The notes: generated by a model not told the origin, from the sequence alone. DNA of 50,557 nt from Fretibacterium sp. (GCA_024695065.1 JAILIX010000026.1:1-50557), one strand, 5' to 3'; shown: positions 36,071 to 43,885, counted from the first letter of the stretch. A program made the numbers and translations.

Positions 36071-36472
36071 TTGGATAAGAATTCAAAAGCCCGTAATGGT
36101 ACAAATTTTTCCAGCATGAGGGGGATGTCCTTCAAGACGCGCCACCCCACTCTTTTTTTCCTTATGATTGCGGCAGGAATAACTGCTTTTTTGTTTTACT
36201 TCGCTTATAGACGACTTTCATTCTATCCATGCTGGATTGTATGTCTCAGTATCGTAGCATTTCTTTTCTACGGCTATGATAAGCATCAGAGCATGAAAGA
36301 GGGAGCCTGGCGTGTCCCTGAGGTCGTTCTGCATCTGCTCTCCATGGCTGGAGGTTTTATCGGTGCGTTTCTGGGTCGACGCTATTACCGTCATAAGACG
36401 CAGAAAATTGCTTTCATCATCATTATCATCCTGTCTGCCCTGCTGCATATCGCGCTGTTTTTGTACTTCTGA
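36071..36472 (+). CDS. DUF1294 small membrane protein
   Basis: Membrane protein of the DUF1294 family (function unknown), with about three or four helices. The family core is FLFYGYDKHQSMKEGAWRVP, then HLLSMAGGFIGAFLGRRYY and RHKTQKIAFIIIIIL. The start is uncertain: TTG 36071 has AAAGGAAG upstream, GTG 36044 is longer, and ATG 36116 or 36125 would give a product nearer the usual ~90-120 residues. It lies upstream of the editing protein gene with about 110 bases between. Confidence 0.85.
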   Translation: MDKNSKARNGTNFSSMRGMSFKTRHPTLFFLMIAAGITAFLFYFAYRRLSFYPCWIVCLSIVAFLFYGYDKHQSMKEGAWRVPEVVLHLLSMAGGFIGAFLGRRYYRHKTQKIAFIIIIILSALLHIALFLYF

Positions 36473-36582
36473 GAAGATGAGGCATACGCTGCCAGAAGAG
36501 ACGATCGAATTTCTCTTACAATCAGCAGCTGTATTTGCATGGATAAACAACATTATGAAGGATTATGACGGAGACAACAGAC

Positions 36583-37065
36583 ATGACTAAGCAAGAACTT
36601 TACGATTGTTTGACTTCTTATGGAATCAGCTTCGAGATTACTCAACACGAAGCTGTATTCAATATGGCGGAACTGGAGGCTGTCCCGCTCCCTTACCCTG
36701 ACTGCATCGCCAAGAACCTTTTTGTCCGGGACGATAAGAAACAGAATTATTACCTTATCACCGTAAAGGGTGAAAAGCGTGTGAATTTGAAGGATTTCAG
36801 AAAAAAATACGGTCTCCGTCCCCTGTCCTTTGCTTCTGCTGAGGAACTCATGGCGATTATGCATCTGATTCCTGGAGCCGTTACACCACTGGGTATTTTA
36901 AACGATGAGGAACGCAGAGTCATCTTCTGCCTGGACAAAGCCTTCAGGGGAGGCCTTGCCGGAGTCCACCCGAACGAAAACACGGCGACGGTCTGGCTGA
37001 AGGCTGGAGATTTGGTCGAACTGATTAAAAAGCACGGCAACACTGTGAAAGTGGTGGAGATATGA
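36583..37065 (+). CDS. Prolyl-tRNA editing protein (ProX/YbaK family)
   Basis: Free-standing editing domain that would hydrolyse mischarged aminoacyl-tRNA-Pro. It matches the prolyl-tRNA synthetase-associated (ProX) group: EITQHEAVFNMAEL, CIAKNLFVRDDKKQNYYLI, VTPLGILNDEERRVIFCLD and GVHPNENTATVWLK. ATG 36583 (160 residues) has GGAG 10 bases upstream; ATG 36565 would be six residues longer but its ribosome site is too close. The NUDIX gene starts one base after its stop, so the two are coupled. Confidence 0.9.
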   Translation: MTKQELYDCLTSYGISFEITQHEAVFNMAELEAVPLPYPDCIAKNLFVRDDKKQNYYLITVKGEKRVNLKDFRKKYGLRPLSFASAEELMAIMHLIPGAVTPLGILNDEERRVIFCLDKAFRGGLAGVHPNENTATVWLKAGDLVELIKKHGNTVKVVEI

Positions 37066-37066
37066 T

Positions 37067-37672
37067 ATGTATAAGAACAAAGATGGCCTTGCATGGGAAG
37101 AGATCAGTATGGAACATATCGTACAGGATGAATGGATTGATTTCCGGCGATCGGCATACCGATTTCCTGATGGGGCAACGTTTGAGCCCTTTTACAGTTA
37201 CAGCCGCAGATCTTATGTGGTCATCGTGGCTTCAGACACTGAGGGGAATTATCTCTGTGTGAGGCAGTTTAGACATGGGATAAAGGAAGTGACGACGGAG
37301 TTCCCCGCCGGGGGGCTTGAGCGTTCTGATGGGAAGGAATATGGAACACCCAATGATGCTGCCTCTTCAGAAGAGGCGTTGAAGGCAGCTAAAAGAGAAC
37401 TTCTGGAAGAAACCGGCTATGAATCCGATGAATGGATTCATCTGCTCACCATTCCATCCAATGCGTCCATAGCCGACAACTATGCTTTCGTATATATGGC
37501 GAGGAACTGCCGGAAGATTGCGGAGCAGAATCTTGACGAGACCGAGTTCCTGAATGTGGAGATACACAAGGCCAATGAAATTGATAACATGATTCATACG
37601 GGAAATTTTCAGCAGAGTGTACATGTGATGGCATGGCTCCTGGCAAAGGAGAAAAACGGAAAAACGATGTAA
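37067..37672 (+). CDS. NUDIX hydrolase, ADP-ribose pyrophosphatase type
   Basis: Nudix-fold enzyme resembling NudF/ADP-ribose pyrophosphatases. VVIVASDTEGNYLCVRQFR and TTEFPAGGLE precede the Nudix helix, read as EEALKAAKRELLEETGYE. The REL-EE-G core is intact, but the usual first glycine of the box is asparagine in the insert that precedes it. An insertion of about 10 residues lies between PAGGLE and the helix. GGTGGAG precedes ATG. Cotranscribed with the editing protein; substrate is inferred from family. Confidence 0.9.
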   Translation: MYKNKDGLAWEEISMEHIVQDEWIDFRRSAYRFPDGATFEPFYSYSRRSYVVIVASDTEGNYLCVRQFRHGIKEVTTEFPAGGLERSDGKEYGTPNDAASSEEALKAAKRELLEETGYESDEWIHLLTIPSNASIADNYAFVYMARNCRKIAEQNLDETEFLNVEIHKANEIDNMIHTGNFQQSVHVMAWLLAKEKNGKTM

Positions 37673-37690
37673 TATTATTGGAGATACACT

Positions 37691-38524
37691 TTATAAAAAA
37701 GGCTTCCATTCCCGGGCTTTGTACACTAAATCCACGCAGGCCTGGTCCAAAGCTACGGGATCCAGTGAACCGGGAATCCCAATGTTATGCATGTCGGGCT
37801 CGGCGGGGTTGCTGTCGCAGTCACAGTCCACAGACAGATGATTCATAACACTGATATATAACATCTTCTTGCCATTGTCCAGACTGTCGGAGACAGACTT
37901 TGCGGCCTCGGCCATAGACTGCAGAAATGAATCCTGTTCGGTGCTCCAGATGTTGCCTTTGTCATTACCCGCACCGTGAATGACCCTTTTGCCATGAGCG
38001 GAAGCTATTCCGATAGAGATATTTTTGATTGCACCGCCCAGCCCCGCCATCGCATGCCCCTTGAAGTGGCTCAATACCAGGAAGAAGTCATAATCCGTGA
38101 AATGAGACCCGACGTAGTTTTGCCTCAGGTGTTTTCCGTTCATCACGGACATGGCAGTCTCCCCCTCTGCGTCCATGATGTCTACCCTTGCTATCTTTGT
38201 GAATCCGTGGTCTTCCGCCACTTGCATGTGCATGGCCGTCCCGGCGCGTGAGCCGCCGTAGGCTGTGTTGCACTCGACAATCGTTCCATTCACACTCTGA
38301 ACGAGGTCTTTAATGAGGGCAGGGGAGAGGTAGTGCGTGTTGCCCGCCTCGCCGGTGCTGAGTTTCACCGCCACTTTGCCCGCAGCCTTGCGGCCAAGCT
38401 TCTCGTAAATTGCCATCATTCCCGCAGGGCTGATGTCCTGCGTCATGTAGACGGTGGAGCCTGCTGCATAAGCCGCACGAGTCCACAACAAAATCATCAG
38501 AACTGGCAACACGAAACGTTTCAT
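37691..38524 (-). CDS. Exported DUF362 protein
   Basis: DUF362 family protein with a signal peptide (MKRFVLPVLMILLWTRAAYA). DUF362 proteins are often fused to or found with ferredoxin domains; here there is none. Motifs are GTIVECNTAYGGSRAGT, FFLVLSHFKGHAMAGLGGAI followed by KNISIGIASAHGK, then a cysteine pair in VDCDCDSNPAEPD and GSLDPVALDQACVDLV. Function is not established. AGGAGAG lies 6 bases before ATG. It is convergent with the NUDIX gene. Confidence 0.88.
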   Translation of the reverse strand: MKRFVLPVLMILLWTRAAYAAGSTVYMTQDISPAGMMAIYEKLGRKAAGKVAVKLSTGEAGNTHYLSPALIKDLVQSVNGTIVECNTAYGGSRAGTAMHMQVAEDHGFTKIARVDIMDAEGETAMSVMNGKHLRQNYVGSHFTDYDFFLVLSHFKGHAMAGLGGAIKNISIGIASAHGKRVIHGAGNDKGNIWSTEQDSFLQSMAEAAKSVSDSLDNGKKMLYISVMNHLSVDCDCDSNPAEPDMHNIGIPGSLDPVALDQACVDLVYKAREWKPFL

Positions 38525-38617
38525 TGAAACTCTCCTTTCTTAAACATTAAAAAAAATTGCTTGTCTCGTTCTTCTGGGAACAGGCTGTACATGAGACACT
38601 GGATTGGCTCCTTCATT

Positions 38618-39139
38618 TTACCAGTCTTTAATCACTTTTGCTTCGGGATTATCAGGGTTTGAGTAACCTTTAATTTTACCTGTCATCTCTGCAATCTCCA
38701 GTGAAAACACGTTGACAATCTTCTCCAGCTTCGCGTCGGAGACATTGTAATCAGGTGCCATATCGTTGTAATGCTCATGTATTTGTCTAATTGCCAGCCT
38801 TTTTTCATTGAGATTCGTTATTATCCTTACCCTGCCACTACCCATTACGCTGCGATAAATACCAAGGCTGTAACCGGGTTTATTGGGCCGTGGAACCATC
38901 TCAGTGCGTCCGATGATTTGAAACGCTGCGTCAGGATGCACTGACAGTGTCTCTGCCTTACGCCCCTTCATTGCACCGTGAAAAAAAATGCGATTTTCCT
39001 CTTGCAAGAATCCATAATGCACACAGGTTGCGTATAACTTATTCTCCGGATCCAGGAGAGCCAAGTGCATCACCATCCCTTCTTCAATCATCCGCCAGAG
39101 GATATCCGGCGACATAACTTCCCGGTCAGTTCTTCTCAT
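38618..39139 (-). CDS. Pyridoxamine 5'-phosphate oxidase-fold flavoprotein (NimA-like)
   Basis: Split-barrel flavin-binding protein of the PPOX/NimA group. MRRTDREVMSPDILWRMIEE at the start is typical, followed by MHLALLDPENKLYATCVHYG and FFHGAMKGRKAETL. The physiological substrate is unknown; related Nim proteins reduce nitroimidazoles, but family membership does not prove that. Length 173 is normal. GGAGAC upstream of ATG fits. Confidence 0.87.
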   Translation of the reverse strand: MRRTDREVMSPDILWRMIEEGMVMHLALLDPENKLYATCVHYGFLQEENRIFFHGAMKGRKAETLSVHPDAAFQIIGRTEMVPRPNKPGYSLGIYRSVMGSGRVRIITNLNEKRLAIRQIHEHYNDMAPDYNVSDAKLEKIVNVFSLEIAEMTGKIKGYSNPDNPEAKVIKDW

Positions 39140-39281
39140 TTTTATAAGTCTCCTCTATATAGCTCTAATCTCATAAGGAGTATGGTCCCGGCAGCATCCG
39201 TCAGGTTCTTCGCTGCTGCGCACCTCATGCCGCTCGCCGCAAAATGCATCTTTTTGTTCTTCTGACATAAAAACCTAATAG

Positions 39282-39302
39282 GGGGCCTCAATCCAAGGCC
39301 CC
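39282..39302 (-). terminator. Terminator downstream of the alpha/beta hydrolase gene
   Basis: A 7-bp GC stem (39282-39288 with 39296-39302) is followed on the minus strand by CTATTAGGTTTTTATG. It lies 35 bases past the hydrolase stop. Confidence 0.55.
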
Positions 39303-39336
39303 GCTCCTTAAAACCTGCGTCCTTTAATTTTACTCT

Positions 39337-40395
39337 CTATTTTAGATTATCGCTGAAGAATTTTTTAATTTTCTCGAATGGTATTTTCTCCATGTTGTCG
39401 TAAAGGTCGATGTGGCTCGCACCGGGGATAATCATCAACTCCTTGTTTTTGCCTGTCAGCTTCCTGTAGGTGTCCTCGCTGAAATAGCGGCTATGGGCCT
39501 TCTCGCCATGGATAATCAGCACCGGTGTGCGTATCTCCCCCGCGTAGGCCAGCAGCTTAGTGTTGACAAAGGAGAGCGCAGAAGTTACGTTCCAGCCGCC
39601 GTTGGAGTTCAGAGAACGGACATGATAGCCGCGGGGCATCTTGTAGTAGGCGTGATAGTCCTTCAGGAACTGTGGTGCGTTCTCCGGCAGTTTCTCCGGC
39701 ACCCCACCGGCCAGCGCGTAAGTTCCATTCTTATAGTCATTGGTGCGCTGAGTGTTCAGGTTCTTCTTCATCTCAAAACGCGCATCCGCGTTGTCTGCCT
39801 CATCGAAGTACCCATTGGCAATCACACGCGTCATGTCATACATCGTCGATGCCACAGTAGCCTTAATCCGTGTGTCCTGTGCCGCCGCGTTGAGCGCCAT
39901 CCCTCCCCAGCCGCAAATGCCGATGATGCCGATTCTCTCCGGATCCACAAAGTCCCGTGTTGATAGGAAGTCCACCGCCGCGCTGAAGTCATCGGTATTG
40001 ATATCTGGAGCCGCTACAAAATGGACATGGGCCGGGCCGCTCTCACCGGTGAATGACGGGTCAAAGGCCAGGGCCACGTAGCCCGCCTTTGCCATTTCCT
40101 GAGCGTAAAGCCCGGAGGACTGTTCTTTCACCGCGCCGAAGGGGCCGCTAATTGCCAGAGCTGAGTACTTCTTCGACGTGTCAAAGTCCTTTGGCAGATA
40201 GAGATGCCCAACAAGGTTAATGCCGAAGCGGTTGTGGAATCGTGCCAGTTTAATTTCGATGGACGGATCCGCCATGAACACGCGGGTGTCGTTTGCTACT
40301 TCCTCAATACCCTTCATGCTTGTTACCTCAGCTGCACTTGCTGCCGTCGCCATGGCAATCCCCATCGCTGCGGCCATCTTGAAGATTTTTGTCAT
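39337..40395 (-). CDS. Secreted alpha/beta hydrolase (DLH/X-Pro peptidase-like)
   Basis: Exported alpha/beta hydrolase with a signal peptide (about 1-21). FGINLVGHLYLPKDFD, then ALAFDPSFTGESG and the nucleophile elbow IGIIGICGWGGMALNAA are visible. The elbow reads G-I-C-G-W-G, so the nucleophile would be cysteine, not serine. The acid and histidine fit VLIIHGEKAHSRYFSEDTY and PGASHIDLYD. Similar proteins in gut anaerobes sit near flavodoxin and cyclophilin-like genes, as here. Substrate unknown. GGAGGC precedes ATG. Confidence 0.88.
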   Translation of the reverse strand: MTKIFKMAAAMGIAMATAASAAEVTSMKGIEEVANDTRVFMADPSIEIKLARFHNRFGINLVGHLYLPKDFDTSKKYSALAISGPFGAVKEQSSGLYAQEMAKAGYVALAFDPSFTGESGPAHVHFVAAPDINTDDFSAAVDFLSTRDFVDPERIGIIGICGWGGMALNAAAQDTRIKATVASTMYDMTRVIANGYFDEADNADARFEMKKNLNTQRTNDYKNGTYALAGGVPEKLPENAPQFLKDYHAYYKMPRGYHVRSLNSNGGWNVTSALSFVNTKLLAYAGEIRTPVLIIHGEKAHSRYFSEDTYRKLTGKNKELMIIPGASHIDLYDNMEKIPFEKIKKFFSDNLK

Positions 40396-40436
40396 TGACT
40401 GTTGCCTCCGTTTAGAAAATTTTTTTATCTATAAAT

Positions 40437-40459
40437 AACGAACTGATGGACAGTTCGTT
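40437..40459. promoter_or_regulatory. Perfect inverted repeat, TetR-like operator candidate
   Basis: AACGAACTG and CAGTTCGTT form a 9-bp perfect inverted repeat with a 5-base centre, 42 bases upstream of the alpha/beta hydrolase start. An AT-rich -10-like stretch follows it on the minus strand. It could also act as a hairpin after the cyclophilin-like gene. No TetR gene is in the window. Confidence 0.5.
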
Positions 40460-40522
40460 TTGTCATAACCACCAGACCTAGAAGAGCGGCAAGACTGCCA
40501 AGTGAATTGCATCCACCACCTA

Positions 40523-41005
40523 CTAAGGCTTTTTCTGTTGAACCGCTCCCGTTTGAGCTTCCCTTTTTTCCTTCTGGCTGTCCTGGCGGGCCTCGGTTAC
40601 CCTGTTGAGATCAATCGTGCCGGAGATATCTTTAATGCTATCTGCATTCAGCGTTGCGTGACCGAGAATGTAAAGGCCAGGGTAAAGGGGGGCTGACCCG
40701 TAGTACATGACCAGATTTCCCCAGGGAAAAAAGTAGGCAAGCGTTCCGGCAGGGCAGTGGTTCTCCTGTACATTGCTGGTATCAAGGGGCTCGGTCGGAT
40801 GAAATATTTTCTCGTTGTCCCCGTAATTCTCCACGCCGGCGCTGAATGGGAGCTGATTCCACAGCGAGTCTGCCACGGAGGTATCGTTCAGCTCAAATTC
40901 GATACGGCTTTCTCCGTTAGTGATGATAATAGTTCTCTTCTCTGCCCAGGCACAGGATGTCAATGTAAGGAAGAGATAGAGGAAAAACATTGAGTATTTA
41001 TTCAT
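40523..41005 (-). CDS. Cyclophilin-like lipoprotein
   Basis: Predicted lipoprotein: the signal sequence ends LTLTSCAWA with a lipobox LTSC. The mature part fits the cyclophilin-like fold seen in many gut anaerobes (ESRIEFELNDTSVADSLWNQ, then AYFFPWGNLVMYYGS and GLYILGHA). No prolyl isomerase activity is established for this group. The C-terminus is charged and glutamine-rich (about 140-160). It starts 21 bases after the flavodoxin stop, so it is in the same transcript. Confidence 0.85.
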   Translation of the reverse strand: MNKYSMFFLYLFLTLTSCAWAEKRTIIITNGESRIEFELNDTSVADSLWNQLPFSAGVENYGDNEKIFHPTEPLDTSNVQENHCPAGTLAYFFPWGNLVMYYGSAPLYPGLYILGHATLNADSIKDISGTIDLNRVTEARQDSQKEKREAQTGAVQQKKP

Positions 41006-41026
41006 CCCTCTTGCCTATTCTTTACT

Positions 41027-41569
41027 TCAAGCAATGCTTCTGCCCATATCATAGGCTTTGTTCAGGCCCTTATGCCCCGCAATCGCGCCGGGTTCCGTAA
41101 TACCTCCGGCAAAGACCTTCCCCACAAACCGAGCTTTCTCGAAACATGCAACCCAGCCATTTACGCCTTTCACCACATCTTCGTCCACGTGGGGCTCGTC
41201 CTCGGTGGCTGTGGAAAGCAGGTAAACGCTGCGGAATTGATAATCCTGTGAATACAGCGAGTTCGCACGGTCAATCATCGTCTTCATCTGGCCGCTCATC
41301 CCGTAGTAGTAGATGGGAGTGGCCCAGACAACAACCTCGGCATTGAGTATCCTCTCTGTGATGTCATTCGCATCGTCCTGAATAACGCAGTGCCCTACCC
41401 TCTGACAGGCCAAACAGCCCTTACAGAAGGTGATGTCCTTTCCGCGCAGAGACACAATTTCAACCTCGTTTCCTGCGTCTTTTGCCCCTCTGGCGAAAGC
41501 CTCTGCCAATGCCTCGGAGTTGCTGTTATTCCTGATACTGGTACTGATGATCAGAACCTTTTTTGACAT
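41027..41569 (-). CDS. Flavodoxin-family NAD(P)H-dependent oxidoreductase
   Basis: FMN-binding flavodoxin-like protein of the NADPH-dependent FMN reductase/iron-sulfur flavoprotein group. VLIISTSIRNNSNSEALAEA binds the phosphate. A CKGCLACQRVGHCVIQDD cysteine cluster resembles that of iron-sulfur flavoproteins, and WATPIYYYGMSGQMKTMIDR completes the flavin site. It is divergent from the LysR gene and likely its target, together with the cyclophilin-like gene behind it. GGGGG precedes ATG. Confidence 0.9.
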   Translation of the reverse strand: MSKKVLIISTSIRNNSNSEALAEAFARGAKDAGNEVEIVSLRGKDITFCKGCLACQRVGHCVIQDDANDITERILNAEVVVWATPIYYYGMSGQMKTMIDRANSLYSQDYQFRSVYLLSTATEDEPHVDEDVVKGVNGWVACFEKARFVGKVFAGGITEPGAIAGHKGLNKAYDMGRSIA

Positions 41570-41690
41570 TGTGGTGTCCCCCTTTCAAATTTGTGGATTG
41601 AGTATAGGGCTTGAAAAGCACAGCGTCCAATACTTATAATGAACGTCATGAAATGCCTGAAAGTTATTTCTGAAGAAGGGGACAGAGCAC

Positions 41691-42578
41691 ATGGAATTTC
41701 GTGTTTTGCGATATTTTCTTGAGGCAGCAAGGGAGGAAAACATCACAAGGGCAGCGGCCCGCCTGCATATATCGCAGCCAACCATTACCCGTCAGCTCCA
41801 TCAGTTGGAGGAGGAGCTGGGTGTAAAACTATTTACCCGCGGAAGCGTCAACATCAGGCTGACCCGCGAAGGTCTGCTTTTGAAGGAGCGGGCGCAGGAG
41901 ATTACAGACCTGGAGGAAAAGACAAAAGCAGACCTGTCTTTCATTCAGAAGGACATCAGCGGAATTGTCTGTATCGGGGCTGGAGAAACTGTGGGGATGC
42001 GATTTGTGGGGCGTGTGCTGCGAAACCTGAGGAAGCAATACCCAAATATCCGCTACCGGGTCATCAGTGGAGACAGAGAGGGGGTGGCCGAAAAACTGGA
42101 TAAAGGGTTGATTGATTTCGGAGTTTTCGTTGGTAAGGTCAACTTGTCTAAATATGATTACCTTGTCCTGCCAGATGCAGATACGTGGGGCGTTCTTTTA
42201 TTGAAGGAGGATCCGCTGGCTGACCAGGGCTTTGTCCGGCCAGAAGACCTTTTGGAACGCCCACTGTTGTCCTCTTACCAGGCGATGGCGGAGGGGGAGT
42301 TTGCGGAATGGCTGGGATATCCTGTGGAACGGTTAAACGTTGTGGGCCTTCATAACCTGATCTACAATGCCTCCGTGATGGTTAGGGAAGGATTGGGGGC
42401 TGTACTGAGTATTGATGGCATTATCGACACATCGGAGCAGAGCATTTTCCGTTTTGTCCCGCTGGAGCCAGAAATGACGGCGCGGCTGGTGCTGGCGTGG
42501 AGGAAGGACACCCTGTTTTCCACTGCGGCGGGAAAGTTTCTGGAGTTTGCGCGGGAAGAACTGATCGCAGATTCATGA
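41691..42578 (+). CDS. LysR-family transcriptional regulator
   Basis: LysR regulator. The N-terminal winged helix MEFRVLRYFLEAAREENITR is followed by AAARLHISQPTITRQLHQLE and EELGVKLFTR. The remaining ~200 residues are a periplasmic-binding-protein-like effector domain (IVCIGAGETVGMRFVGRVLR). Length 295 is normal. It is divergent from the flavodoxin gene across 121 bases, the usual LysR layout, so it probably controls the flavodoxin/cyclophilin genes. I could not fix a T-N11-A box with confidence. Confidence 0.94.
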   Translation: MEFRVLRYFLEAAREENITRAAARLHISQPTITRQLHQLEEELGVKLFTRGSVNIRLTREGLLLKERAQEITDLEEKTKADLSFIQKDISGIVCIGAGETVGMRFVGRVLRNLRKQYPNIRYRVISGDREGVAEKLDKGLIDFGVFVGKVNLSKYDYLVLPDADTWGVLLLKEDPLADQGFVRPEDLLERPLLSSYQAMAEGEFAEWLGYPVERLNVVGLHNLIYNASVMVREGLGAVLSIDGIIDTSEQSIFRFVPLEPEMTARLVLAWRKDTLFSTAAGKFLEFAREELIADS

Positions 42579-42595
42579 ATGCAGTTCCATAATAT

Positions 42596-42620
42596 CGGGC
42601 ACGACAAAATGTCGTGCCCG
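42596..42620. terminator. Perfect hairpin after the LysR gene
   Basis: An 11-bp perfect stem (42596-42606 with 42610-42620) has a 3-base loop. It lies between LysR and the convergent trmO-like pseudogene. Neither strand has a good T run, so it may be a weak bidirectional terminator. Confidence 0.5.
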
Positions 42621-42668
42621 GAGCGAAAAAGTGTAATATAAAGTGTAATATCCCAAAGAAGGGAACTC

Positions 42669-43086
42669 TTATATGCTCACGAAATTTGTGAACTTCGCAG
42701 CCCGGTCAAAATCGCTGTTCTCCTCGGGGGACTTTGGCCAGTGGCAGCAGCATTCTGTCGTGACAGTGTGTTCGATTTAGTCGATGCTGAGTGTGTAGGG
42801 CTTAAGATTAAGCACTGCGCTGCCGGAAAAAGCGCCGATATAATACAGGCCGATCGTGCCGGATTCTTTGTTCATATACGTGCGGTTCTTTCACATACGG
42901 GTTCTTCTCTGTAAGTGTTCTTCAATCCTTTGAATTGCAGCAGACATCCATCCAACCAAGAACCTGCACATGAGTATAGCCTGTAAGCCCTTTCAGGGCT
43001 TACAGGCAGACGGAATCAAGGATACTCCTTGCTTTATCGTTTTCTTTTTTAATCTTCCCGATGGGATGCTCTTTAATTTCGTTCAC
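42669..43086 (-). pseudogene. Decayed TrmO/TsaA-like tRNA methyltransferase
   Basis: Read from GTG 43086 (AAGG six bases before), the frame gives NEIKEHPIGKIKKENDKARS, the family's N-terminus (PIGxIxxxx). After a TAA, in the same frame, come ALKGLTGYTHVQVLGWMDVC (family: LKGLEGFSHIxVLWW) and, past a TGA, RTLTEKNPYVKEP. A shift and a deletion follow, removing the ATRSPxRPNPIALS region. Then IGLYYIGAFSGSAVLNLKPY, a TAA, and CCHWPKSPEENSDFD (family: HWPKSxEExGDFD), ending at TAA 42669-42671. Three in-frame stops plus a frameshift and deletion make it non-functional. Active members N6-methylate t6A37 in tRNA-Thr. Confidence 0.82.
42979..43007. repeat. 13-bp perfect inverted repeat inside the trmO-like pseudogene
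   Basis: Arms 42979-42991 and 42995-43007 are perfectly complementary with a 3-base loop. One arm is the ordinary LKGLTG coding sequence; the other contains the inactivating TAA codon. Confidence 0.85.
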
Positions 43087-43099
43087 GACAAACCTTCAT

Positions 43100-43135
43100 A
43101 AAATAATCTCATCGGGCGCCCGATGTCATTATTTT
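43100..43135. terminator. Bidirectional terminator between the acetyltransferase and pseudogene
   Basis: A 16-bp palindrome CATCGGGCGCCCGATG (43110-43125) is flanked by AAAATAAT and ATTATTTT, giving a long stem with T-rich tails on both strands. On the minus strand it lies about 90 bases past the acetyltransferase stop. Confidence 0.7.
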
Positions 43136-43222
43136 GTTAGGAAGTGTTTTTTACTTCAACCTCAGATCTTAAATTTGCTGCCTCTACAACATTATTTTCT
43201 GAGGTGACTAATTCTATATTAA

Positions 43223-43885
43223 TCACACTTCTTCACAGCTGTCTTTTTTCAATAAGGCAGCGATTTCCTTCTTGACTCTGGTGAGATCGCTGCAAGTGAG
43301 GACAGGAATGAGCGTGTTGATTTCTTCAAGGCTTCTGTCCCACCATTTCAGCCTGAGCATCATTTGAATAAGCTCGTCATCAAAGCGCTTCCGCAGCTCA
43401 CGGGCTGGATTGCCAGCCACGATAGTGTATGGCGGAATGTCATGTCCCACGACGCTGTTCAGTCCAATAATAGCTCCGTCTCCGATATGGACGCCAGGCA
43501 GAATCGTCGCGTTCTGGCCTATCCACACATCGTTGCCGACAATTGTATCGCCCTTGAGGGGCATATCGACTGCTGGAGGAATTTCCTCATCCCAACCCTC
43601 AAAAATATAAAATGGGAATGTGGAGACCGCATTCATCTGATGATTTGCCCCGTTCATCACAAACTCTACGCCGGTCGCGATTTGACAGAACTTGCCGATA
43701 ATCAGCCTGTCCTCATTAAAGTCATAGTGGTGTGTCACACAGTCCTCAAAATTCACGCCGCTGAAGTAGCTGAAATCTCCTGCAATGATATTGGGATTCT
43801 TTATCGTGGGTTTGATGTAGGTCACTGTGCTGATGCCGGGAATGGGAAAGATTTTATTGGGGTTGGGCCTGACTCCTTTTTCCAC
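43223..43885 (-). CDS. Vat-like xenobiotic acetyltransferase
   Basis: Left-handed beta-helix acetyltransferase of the Vat/CatB (xenobiotic acyltransferase) family. Matching stretches are NPNKIFPIPG, KFCQIATGVEFVMNGANHQM (catalytic histidine), STFPFYIFEGWDEE, LKGDTIVGNDVWIGQNATIL and VAGNPARELRKRFD followed by LKWWD. This is the pattern of streptogramin A acetyltransferases, but many chromosomal relatives do not confer resistance. GTG 43885 with GGAGGG upstream gives 220 residues, close to Vat proteins; ATG 43918 is a longer alternative with no ribosome site. Confidence 0.88.
   Translation of the reverse strand: MEKGVRPNPNKIFPIPGISTVTYIKPTIKNPNIIAGDFSYFSGVNFEDCVTHHYDFNEDRLIIGKFCQIATGVEFVMNGANHQMNAVSTFPFYIFEGWDEEIPPAVDMPLKGDTIVGNDVWIGQNATILPGVHIGDGAIIGLNSVVGHDIPPYTIVAGNPARELRKRFDDELIQMMLRLKWWDRSLEEINTLIPVLTCSDLTRVKKEIAALLKKDSCEEV

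Noticed and set aside
35877-36104. 75-residue minus-strand frame in the gap before the DUF1294 gene
   Set aside because: AT-rich, no ribosome site, no recognisable features; it overlaps the likely DUF1294 promoter on the other strand.
43141-43222. Short minus-strand open stretch reading LVTSENNVVEAANLRSEVEV
   Set aside because: About 25 codons with no start or ribosome site; it lies between the acetyltransferase stop and its terminator and is probably chance.
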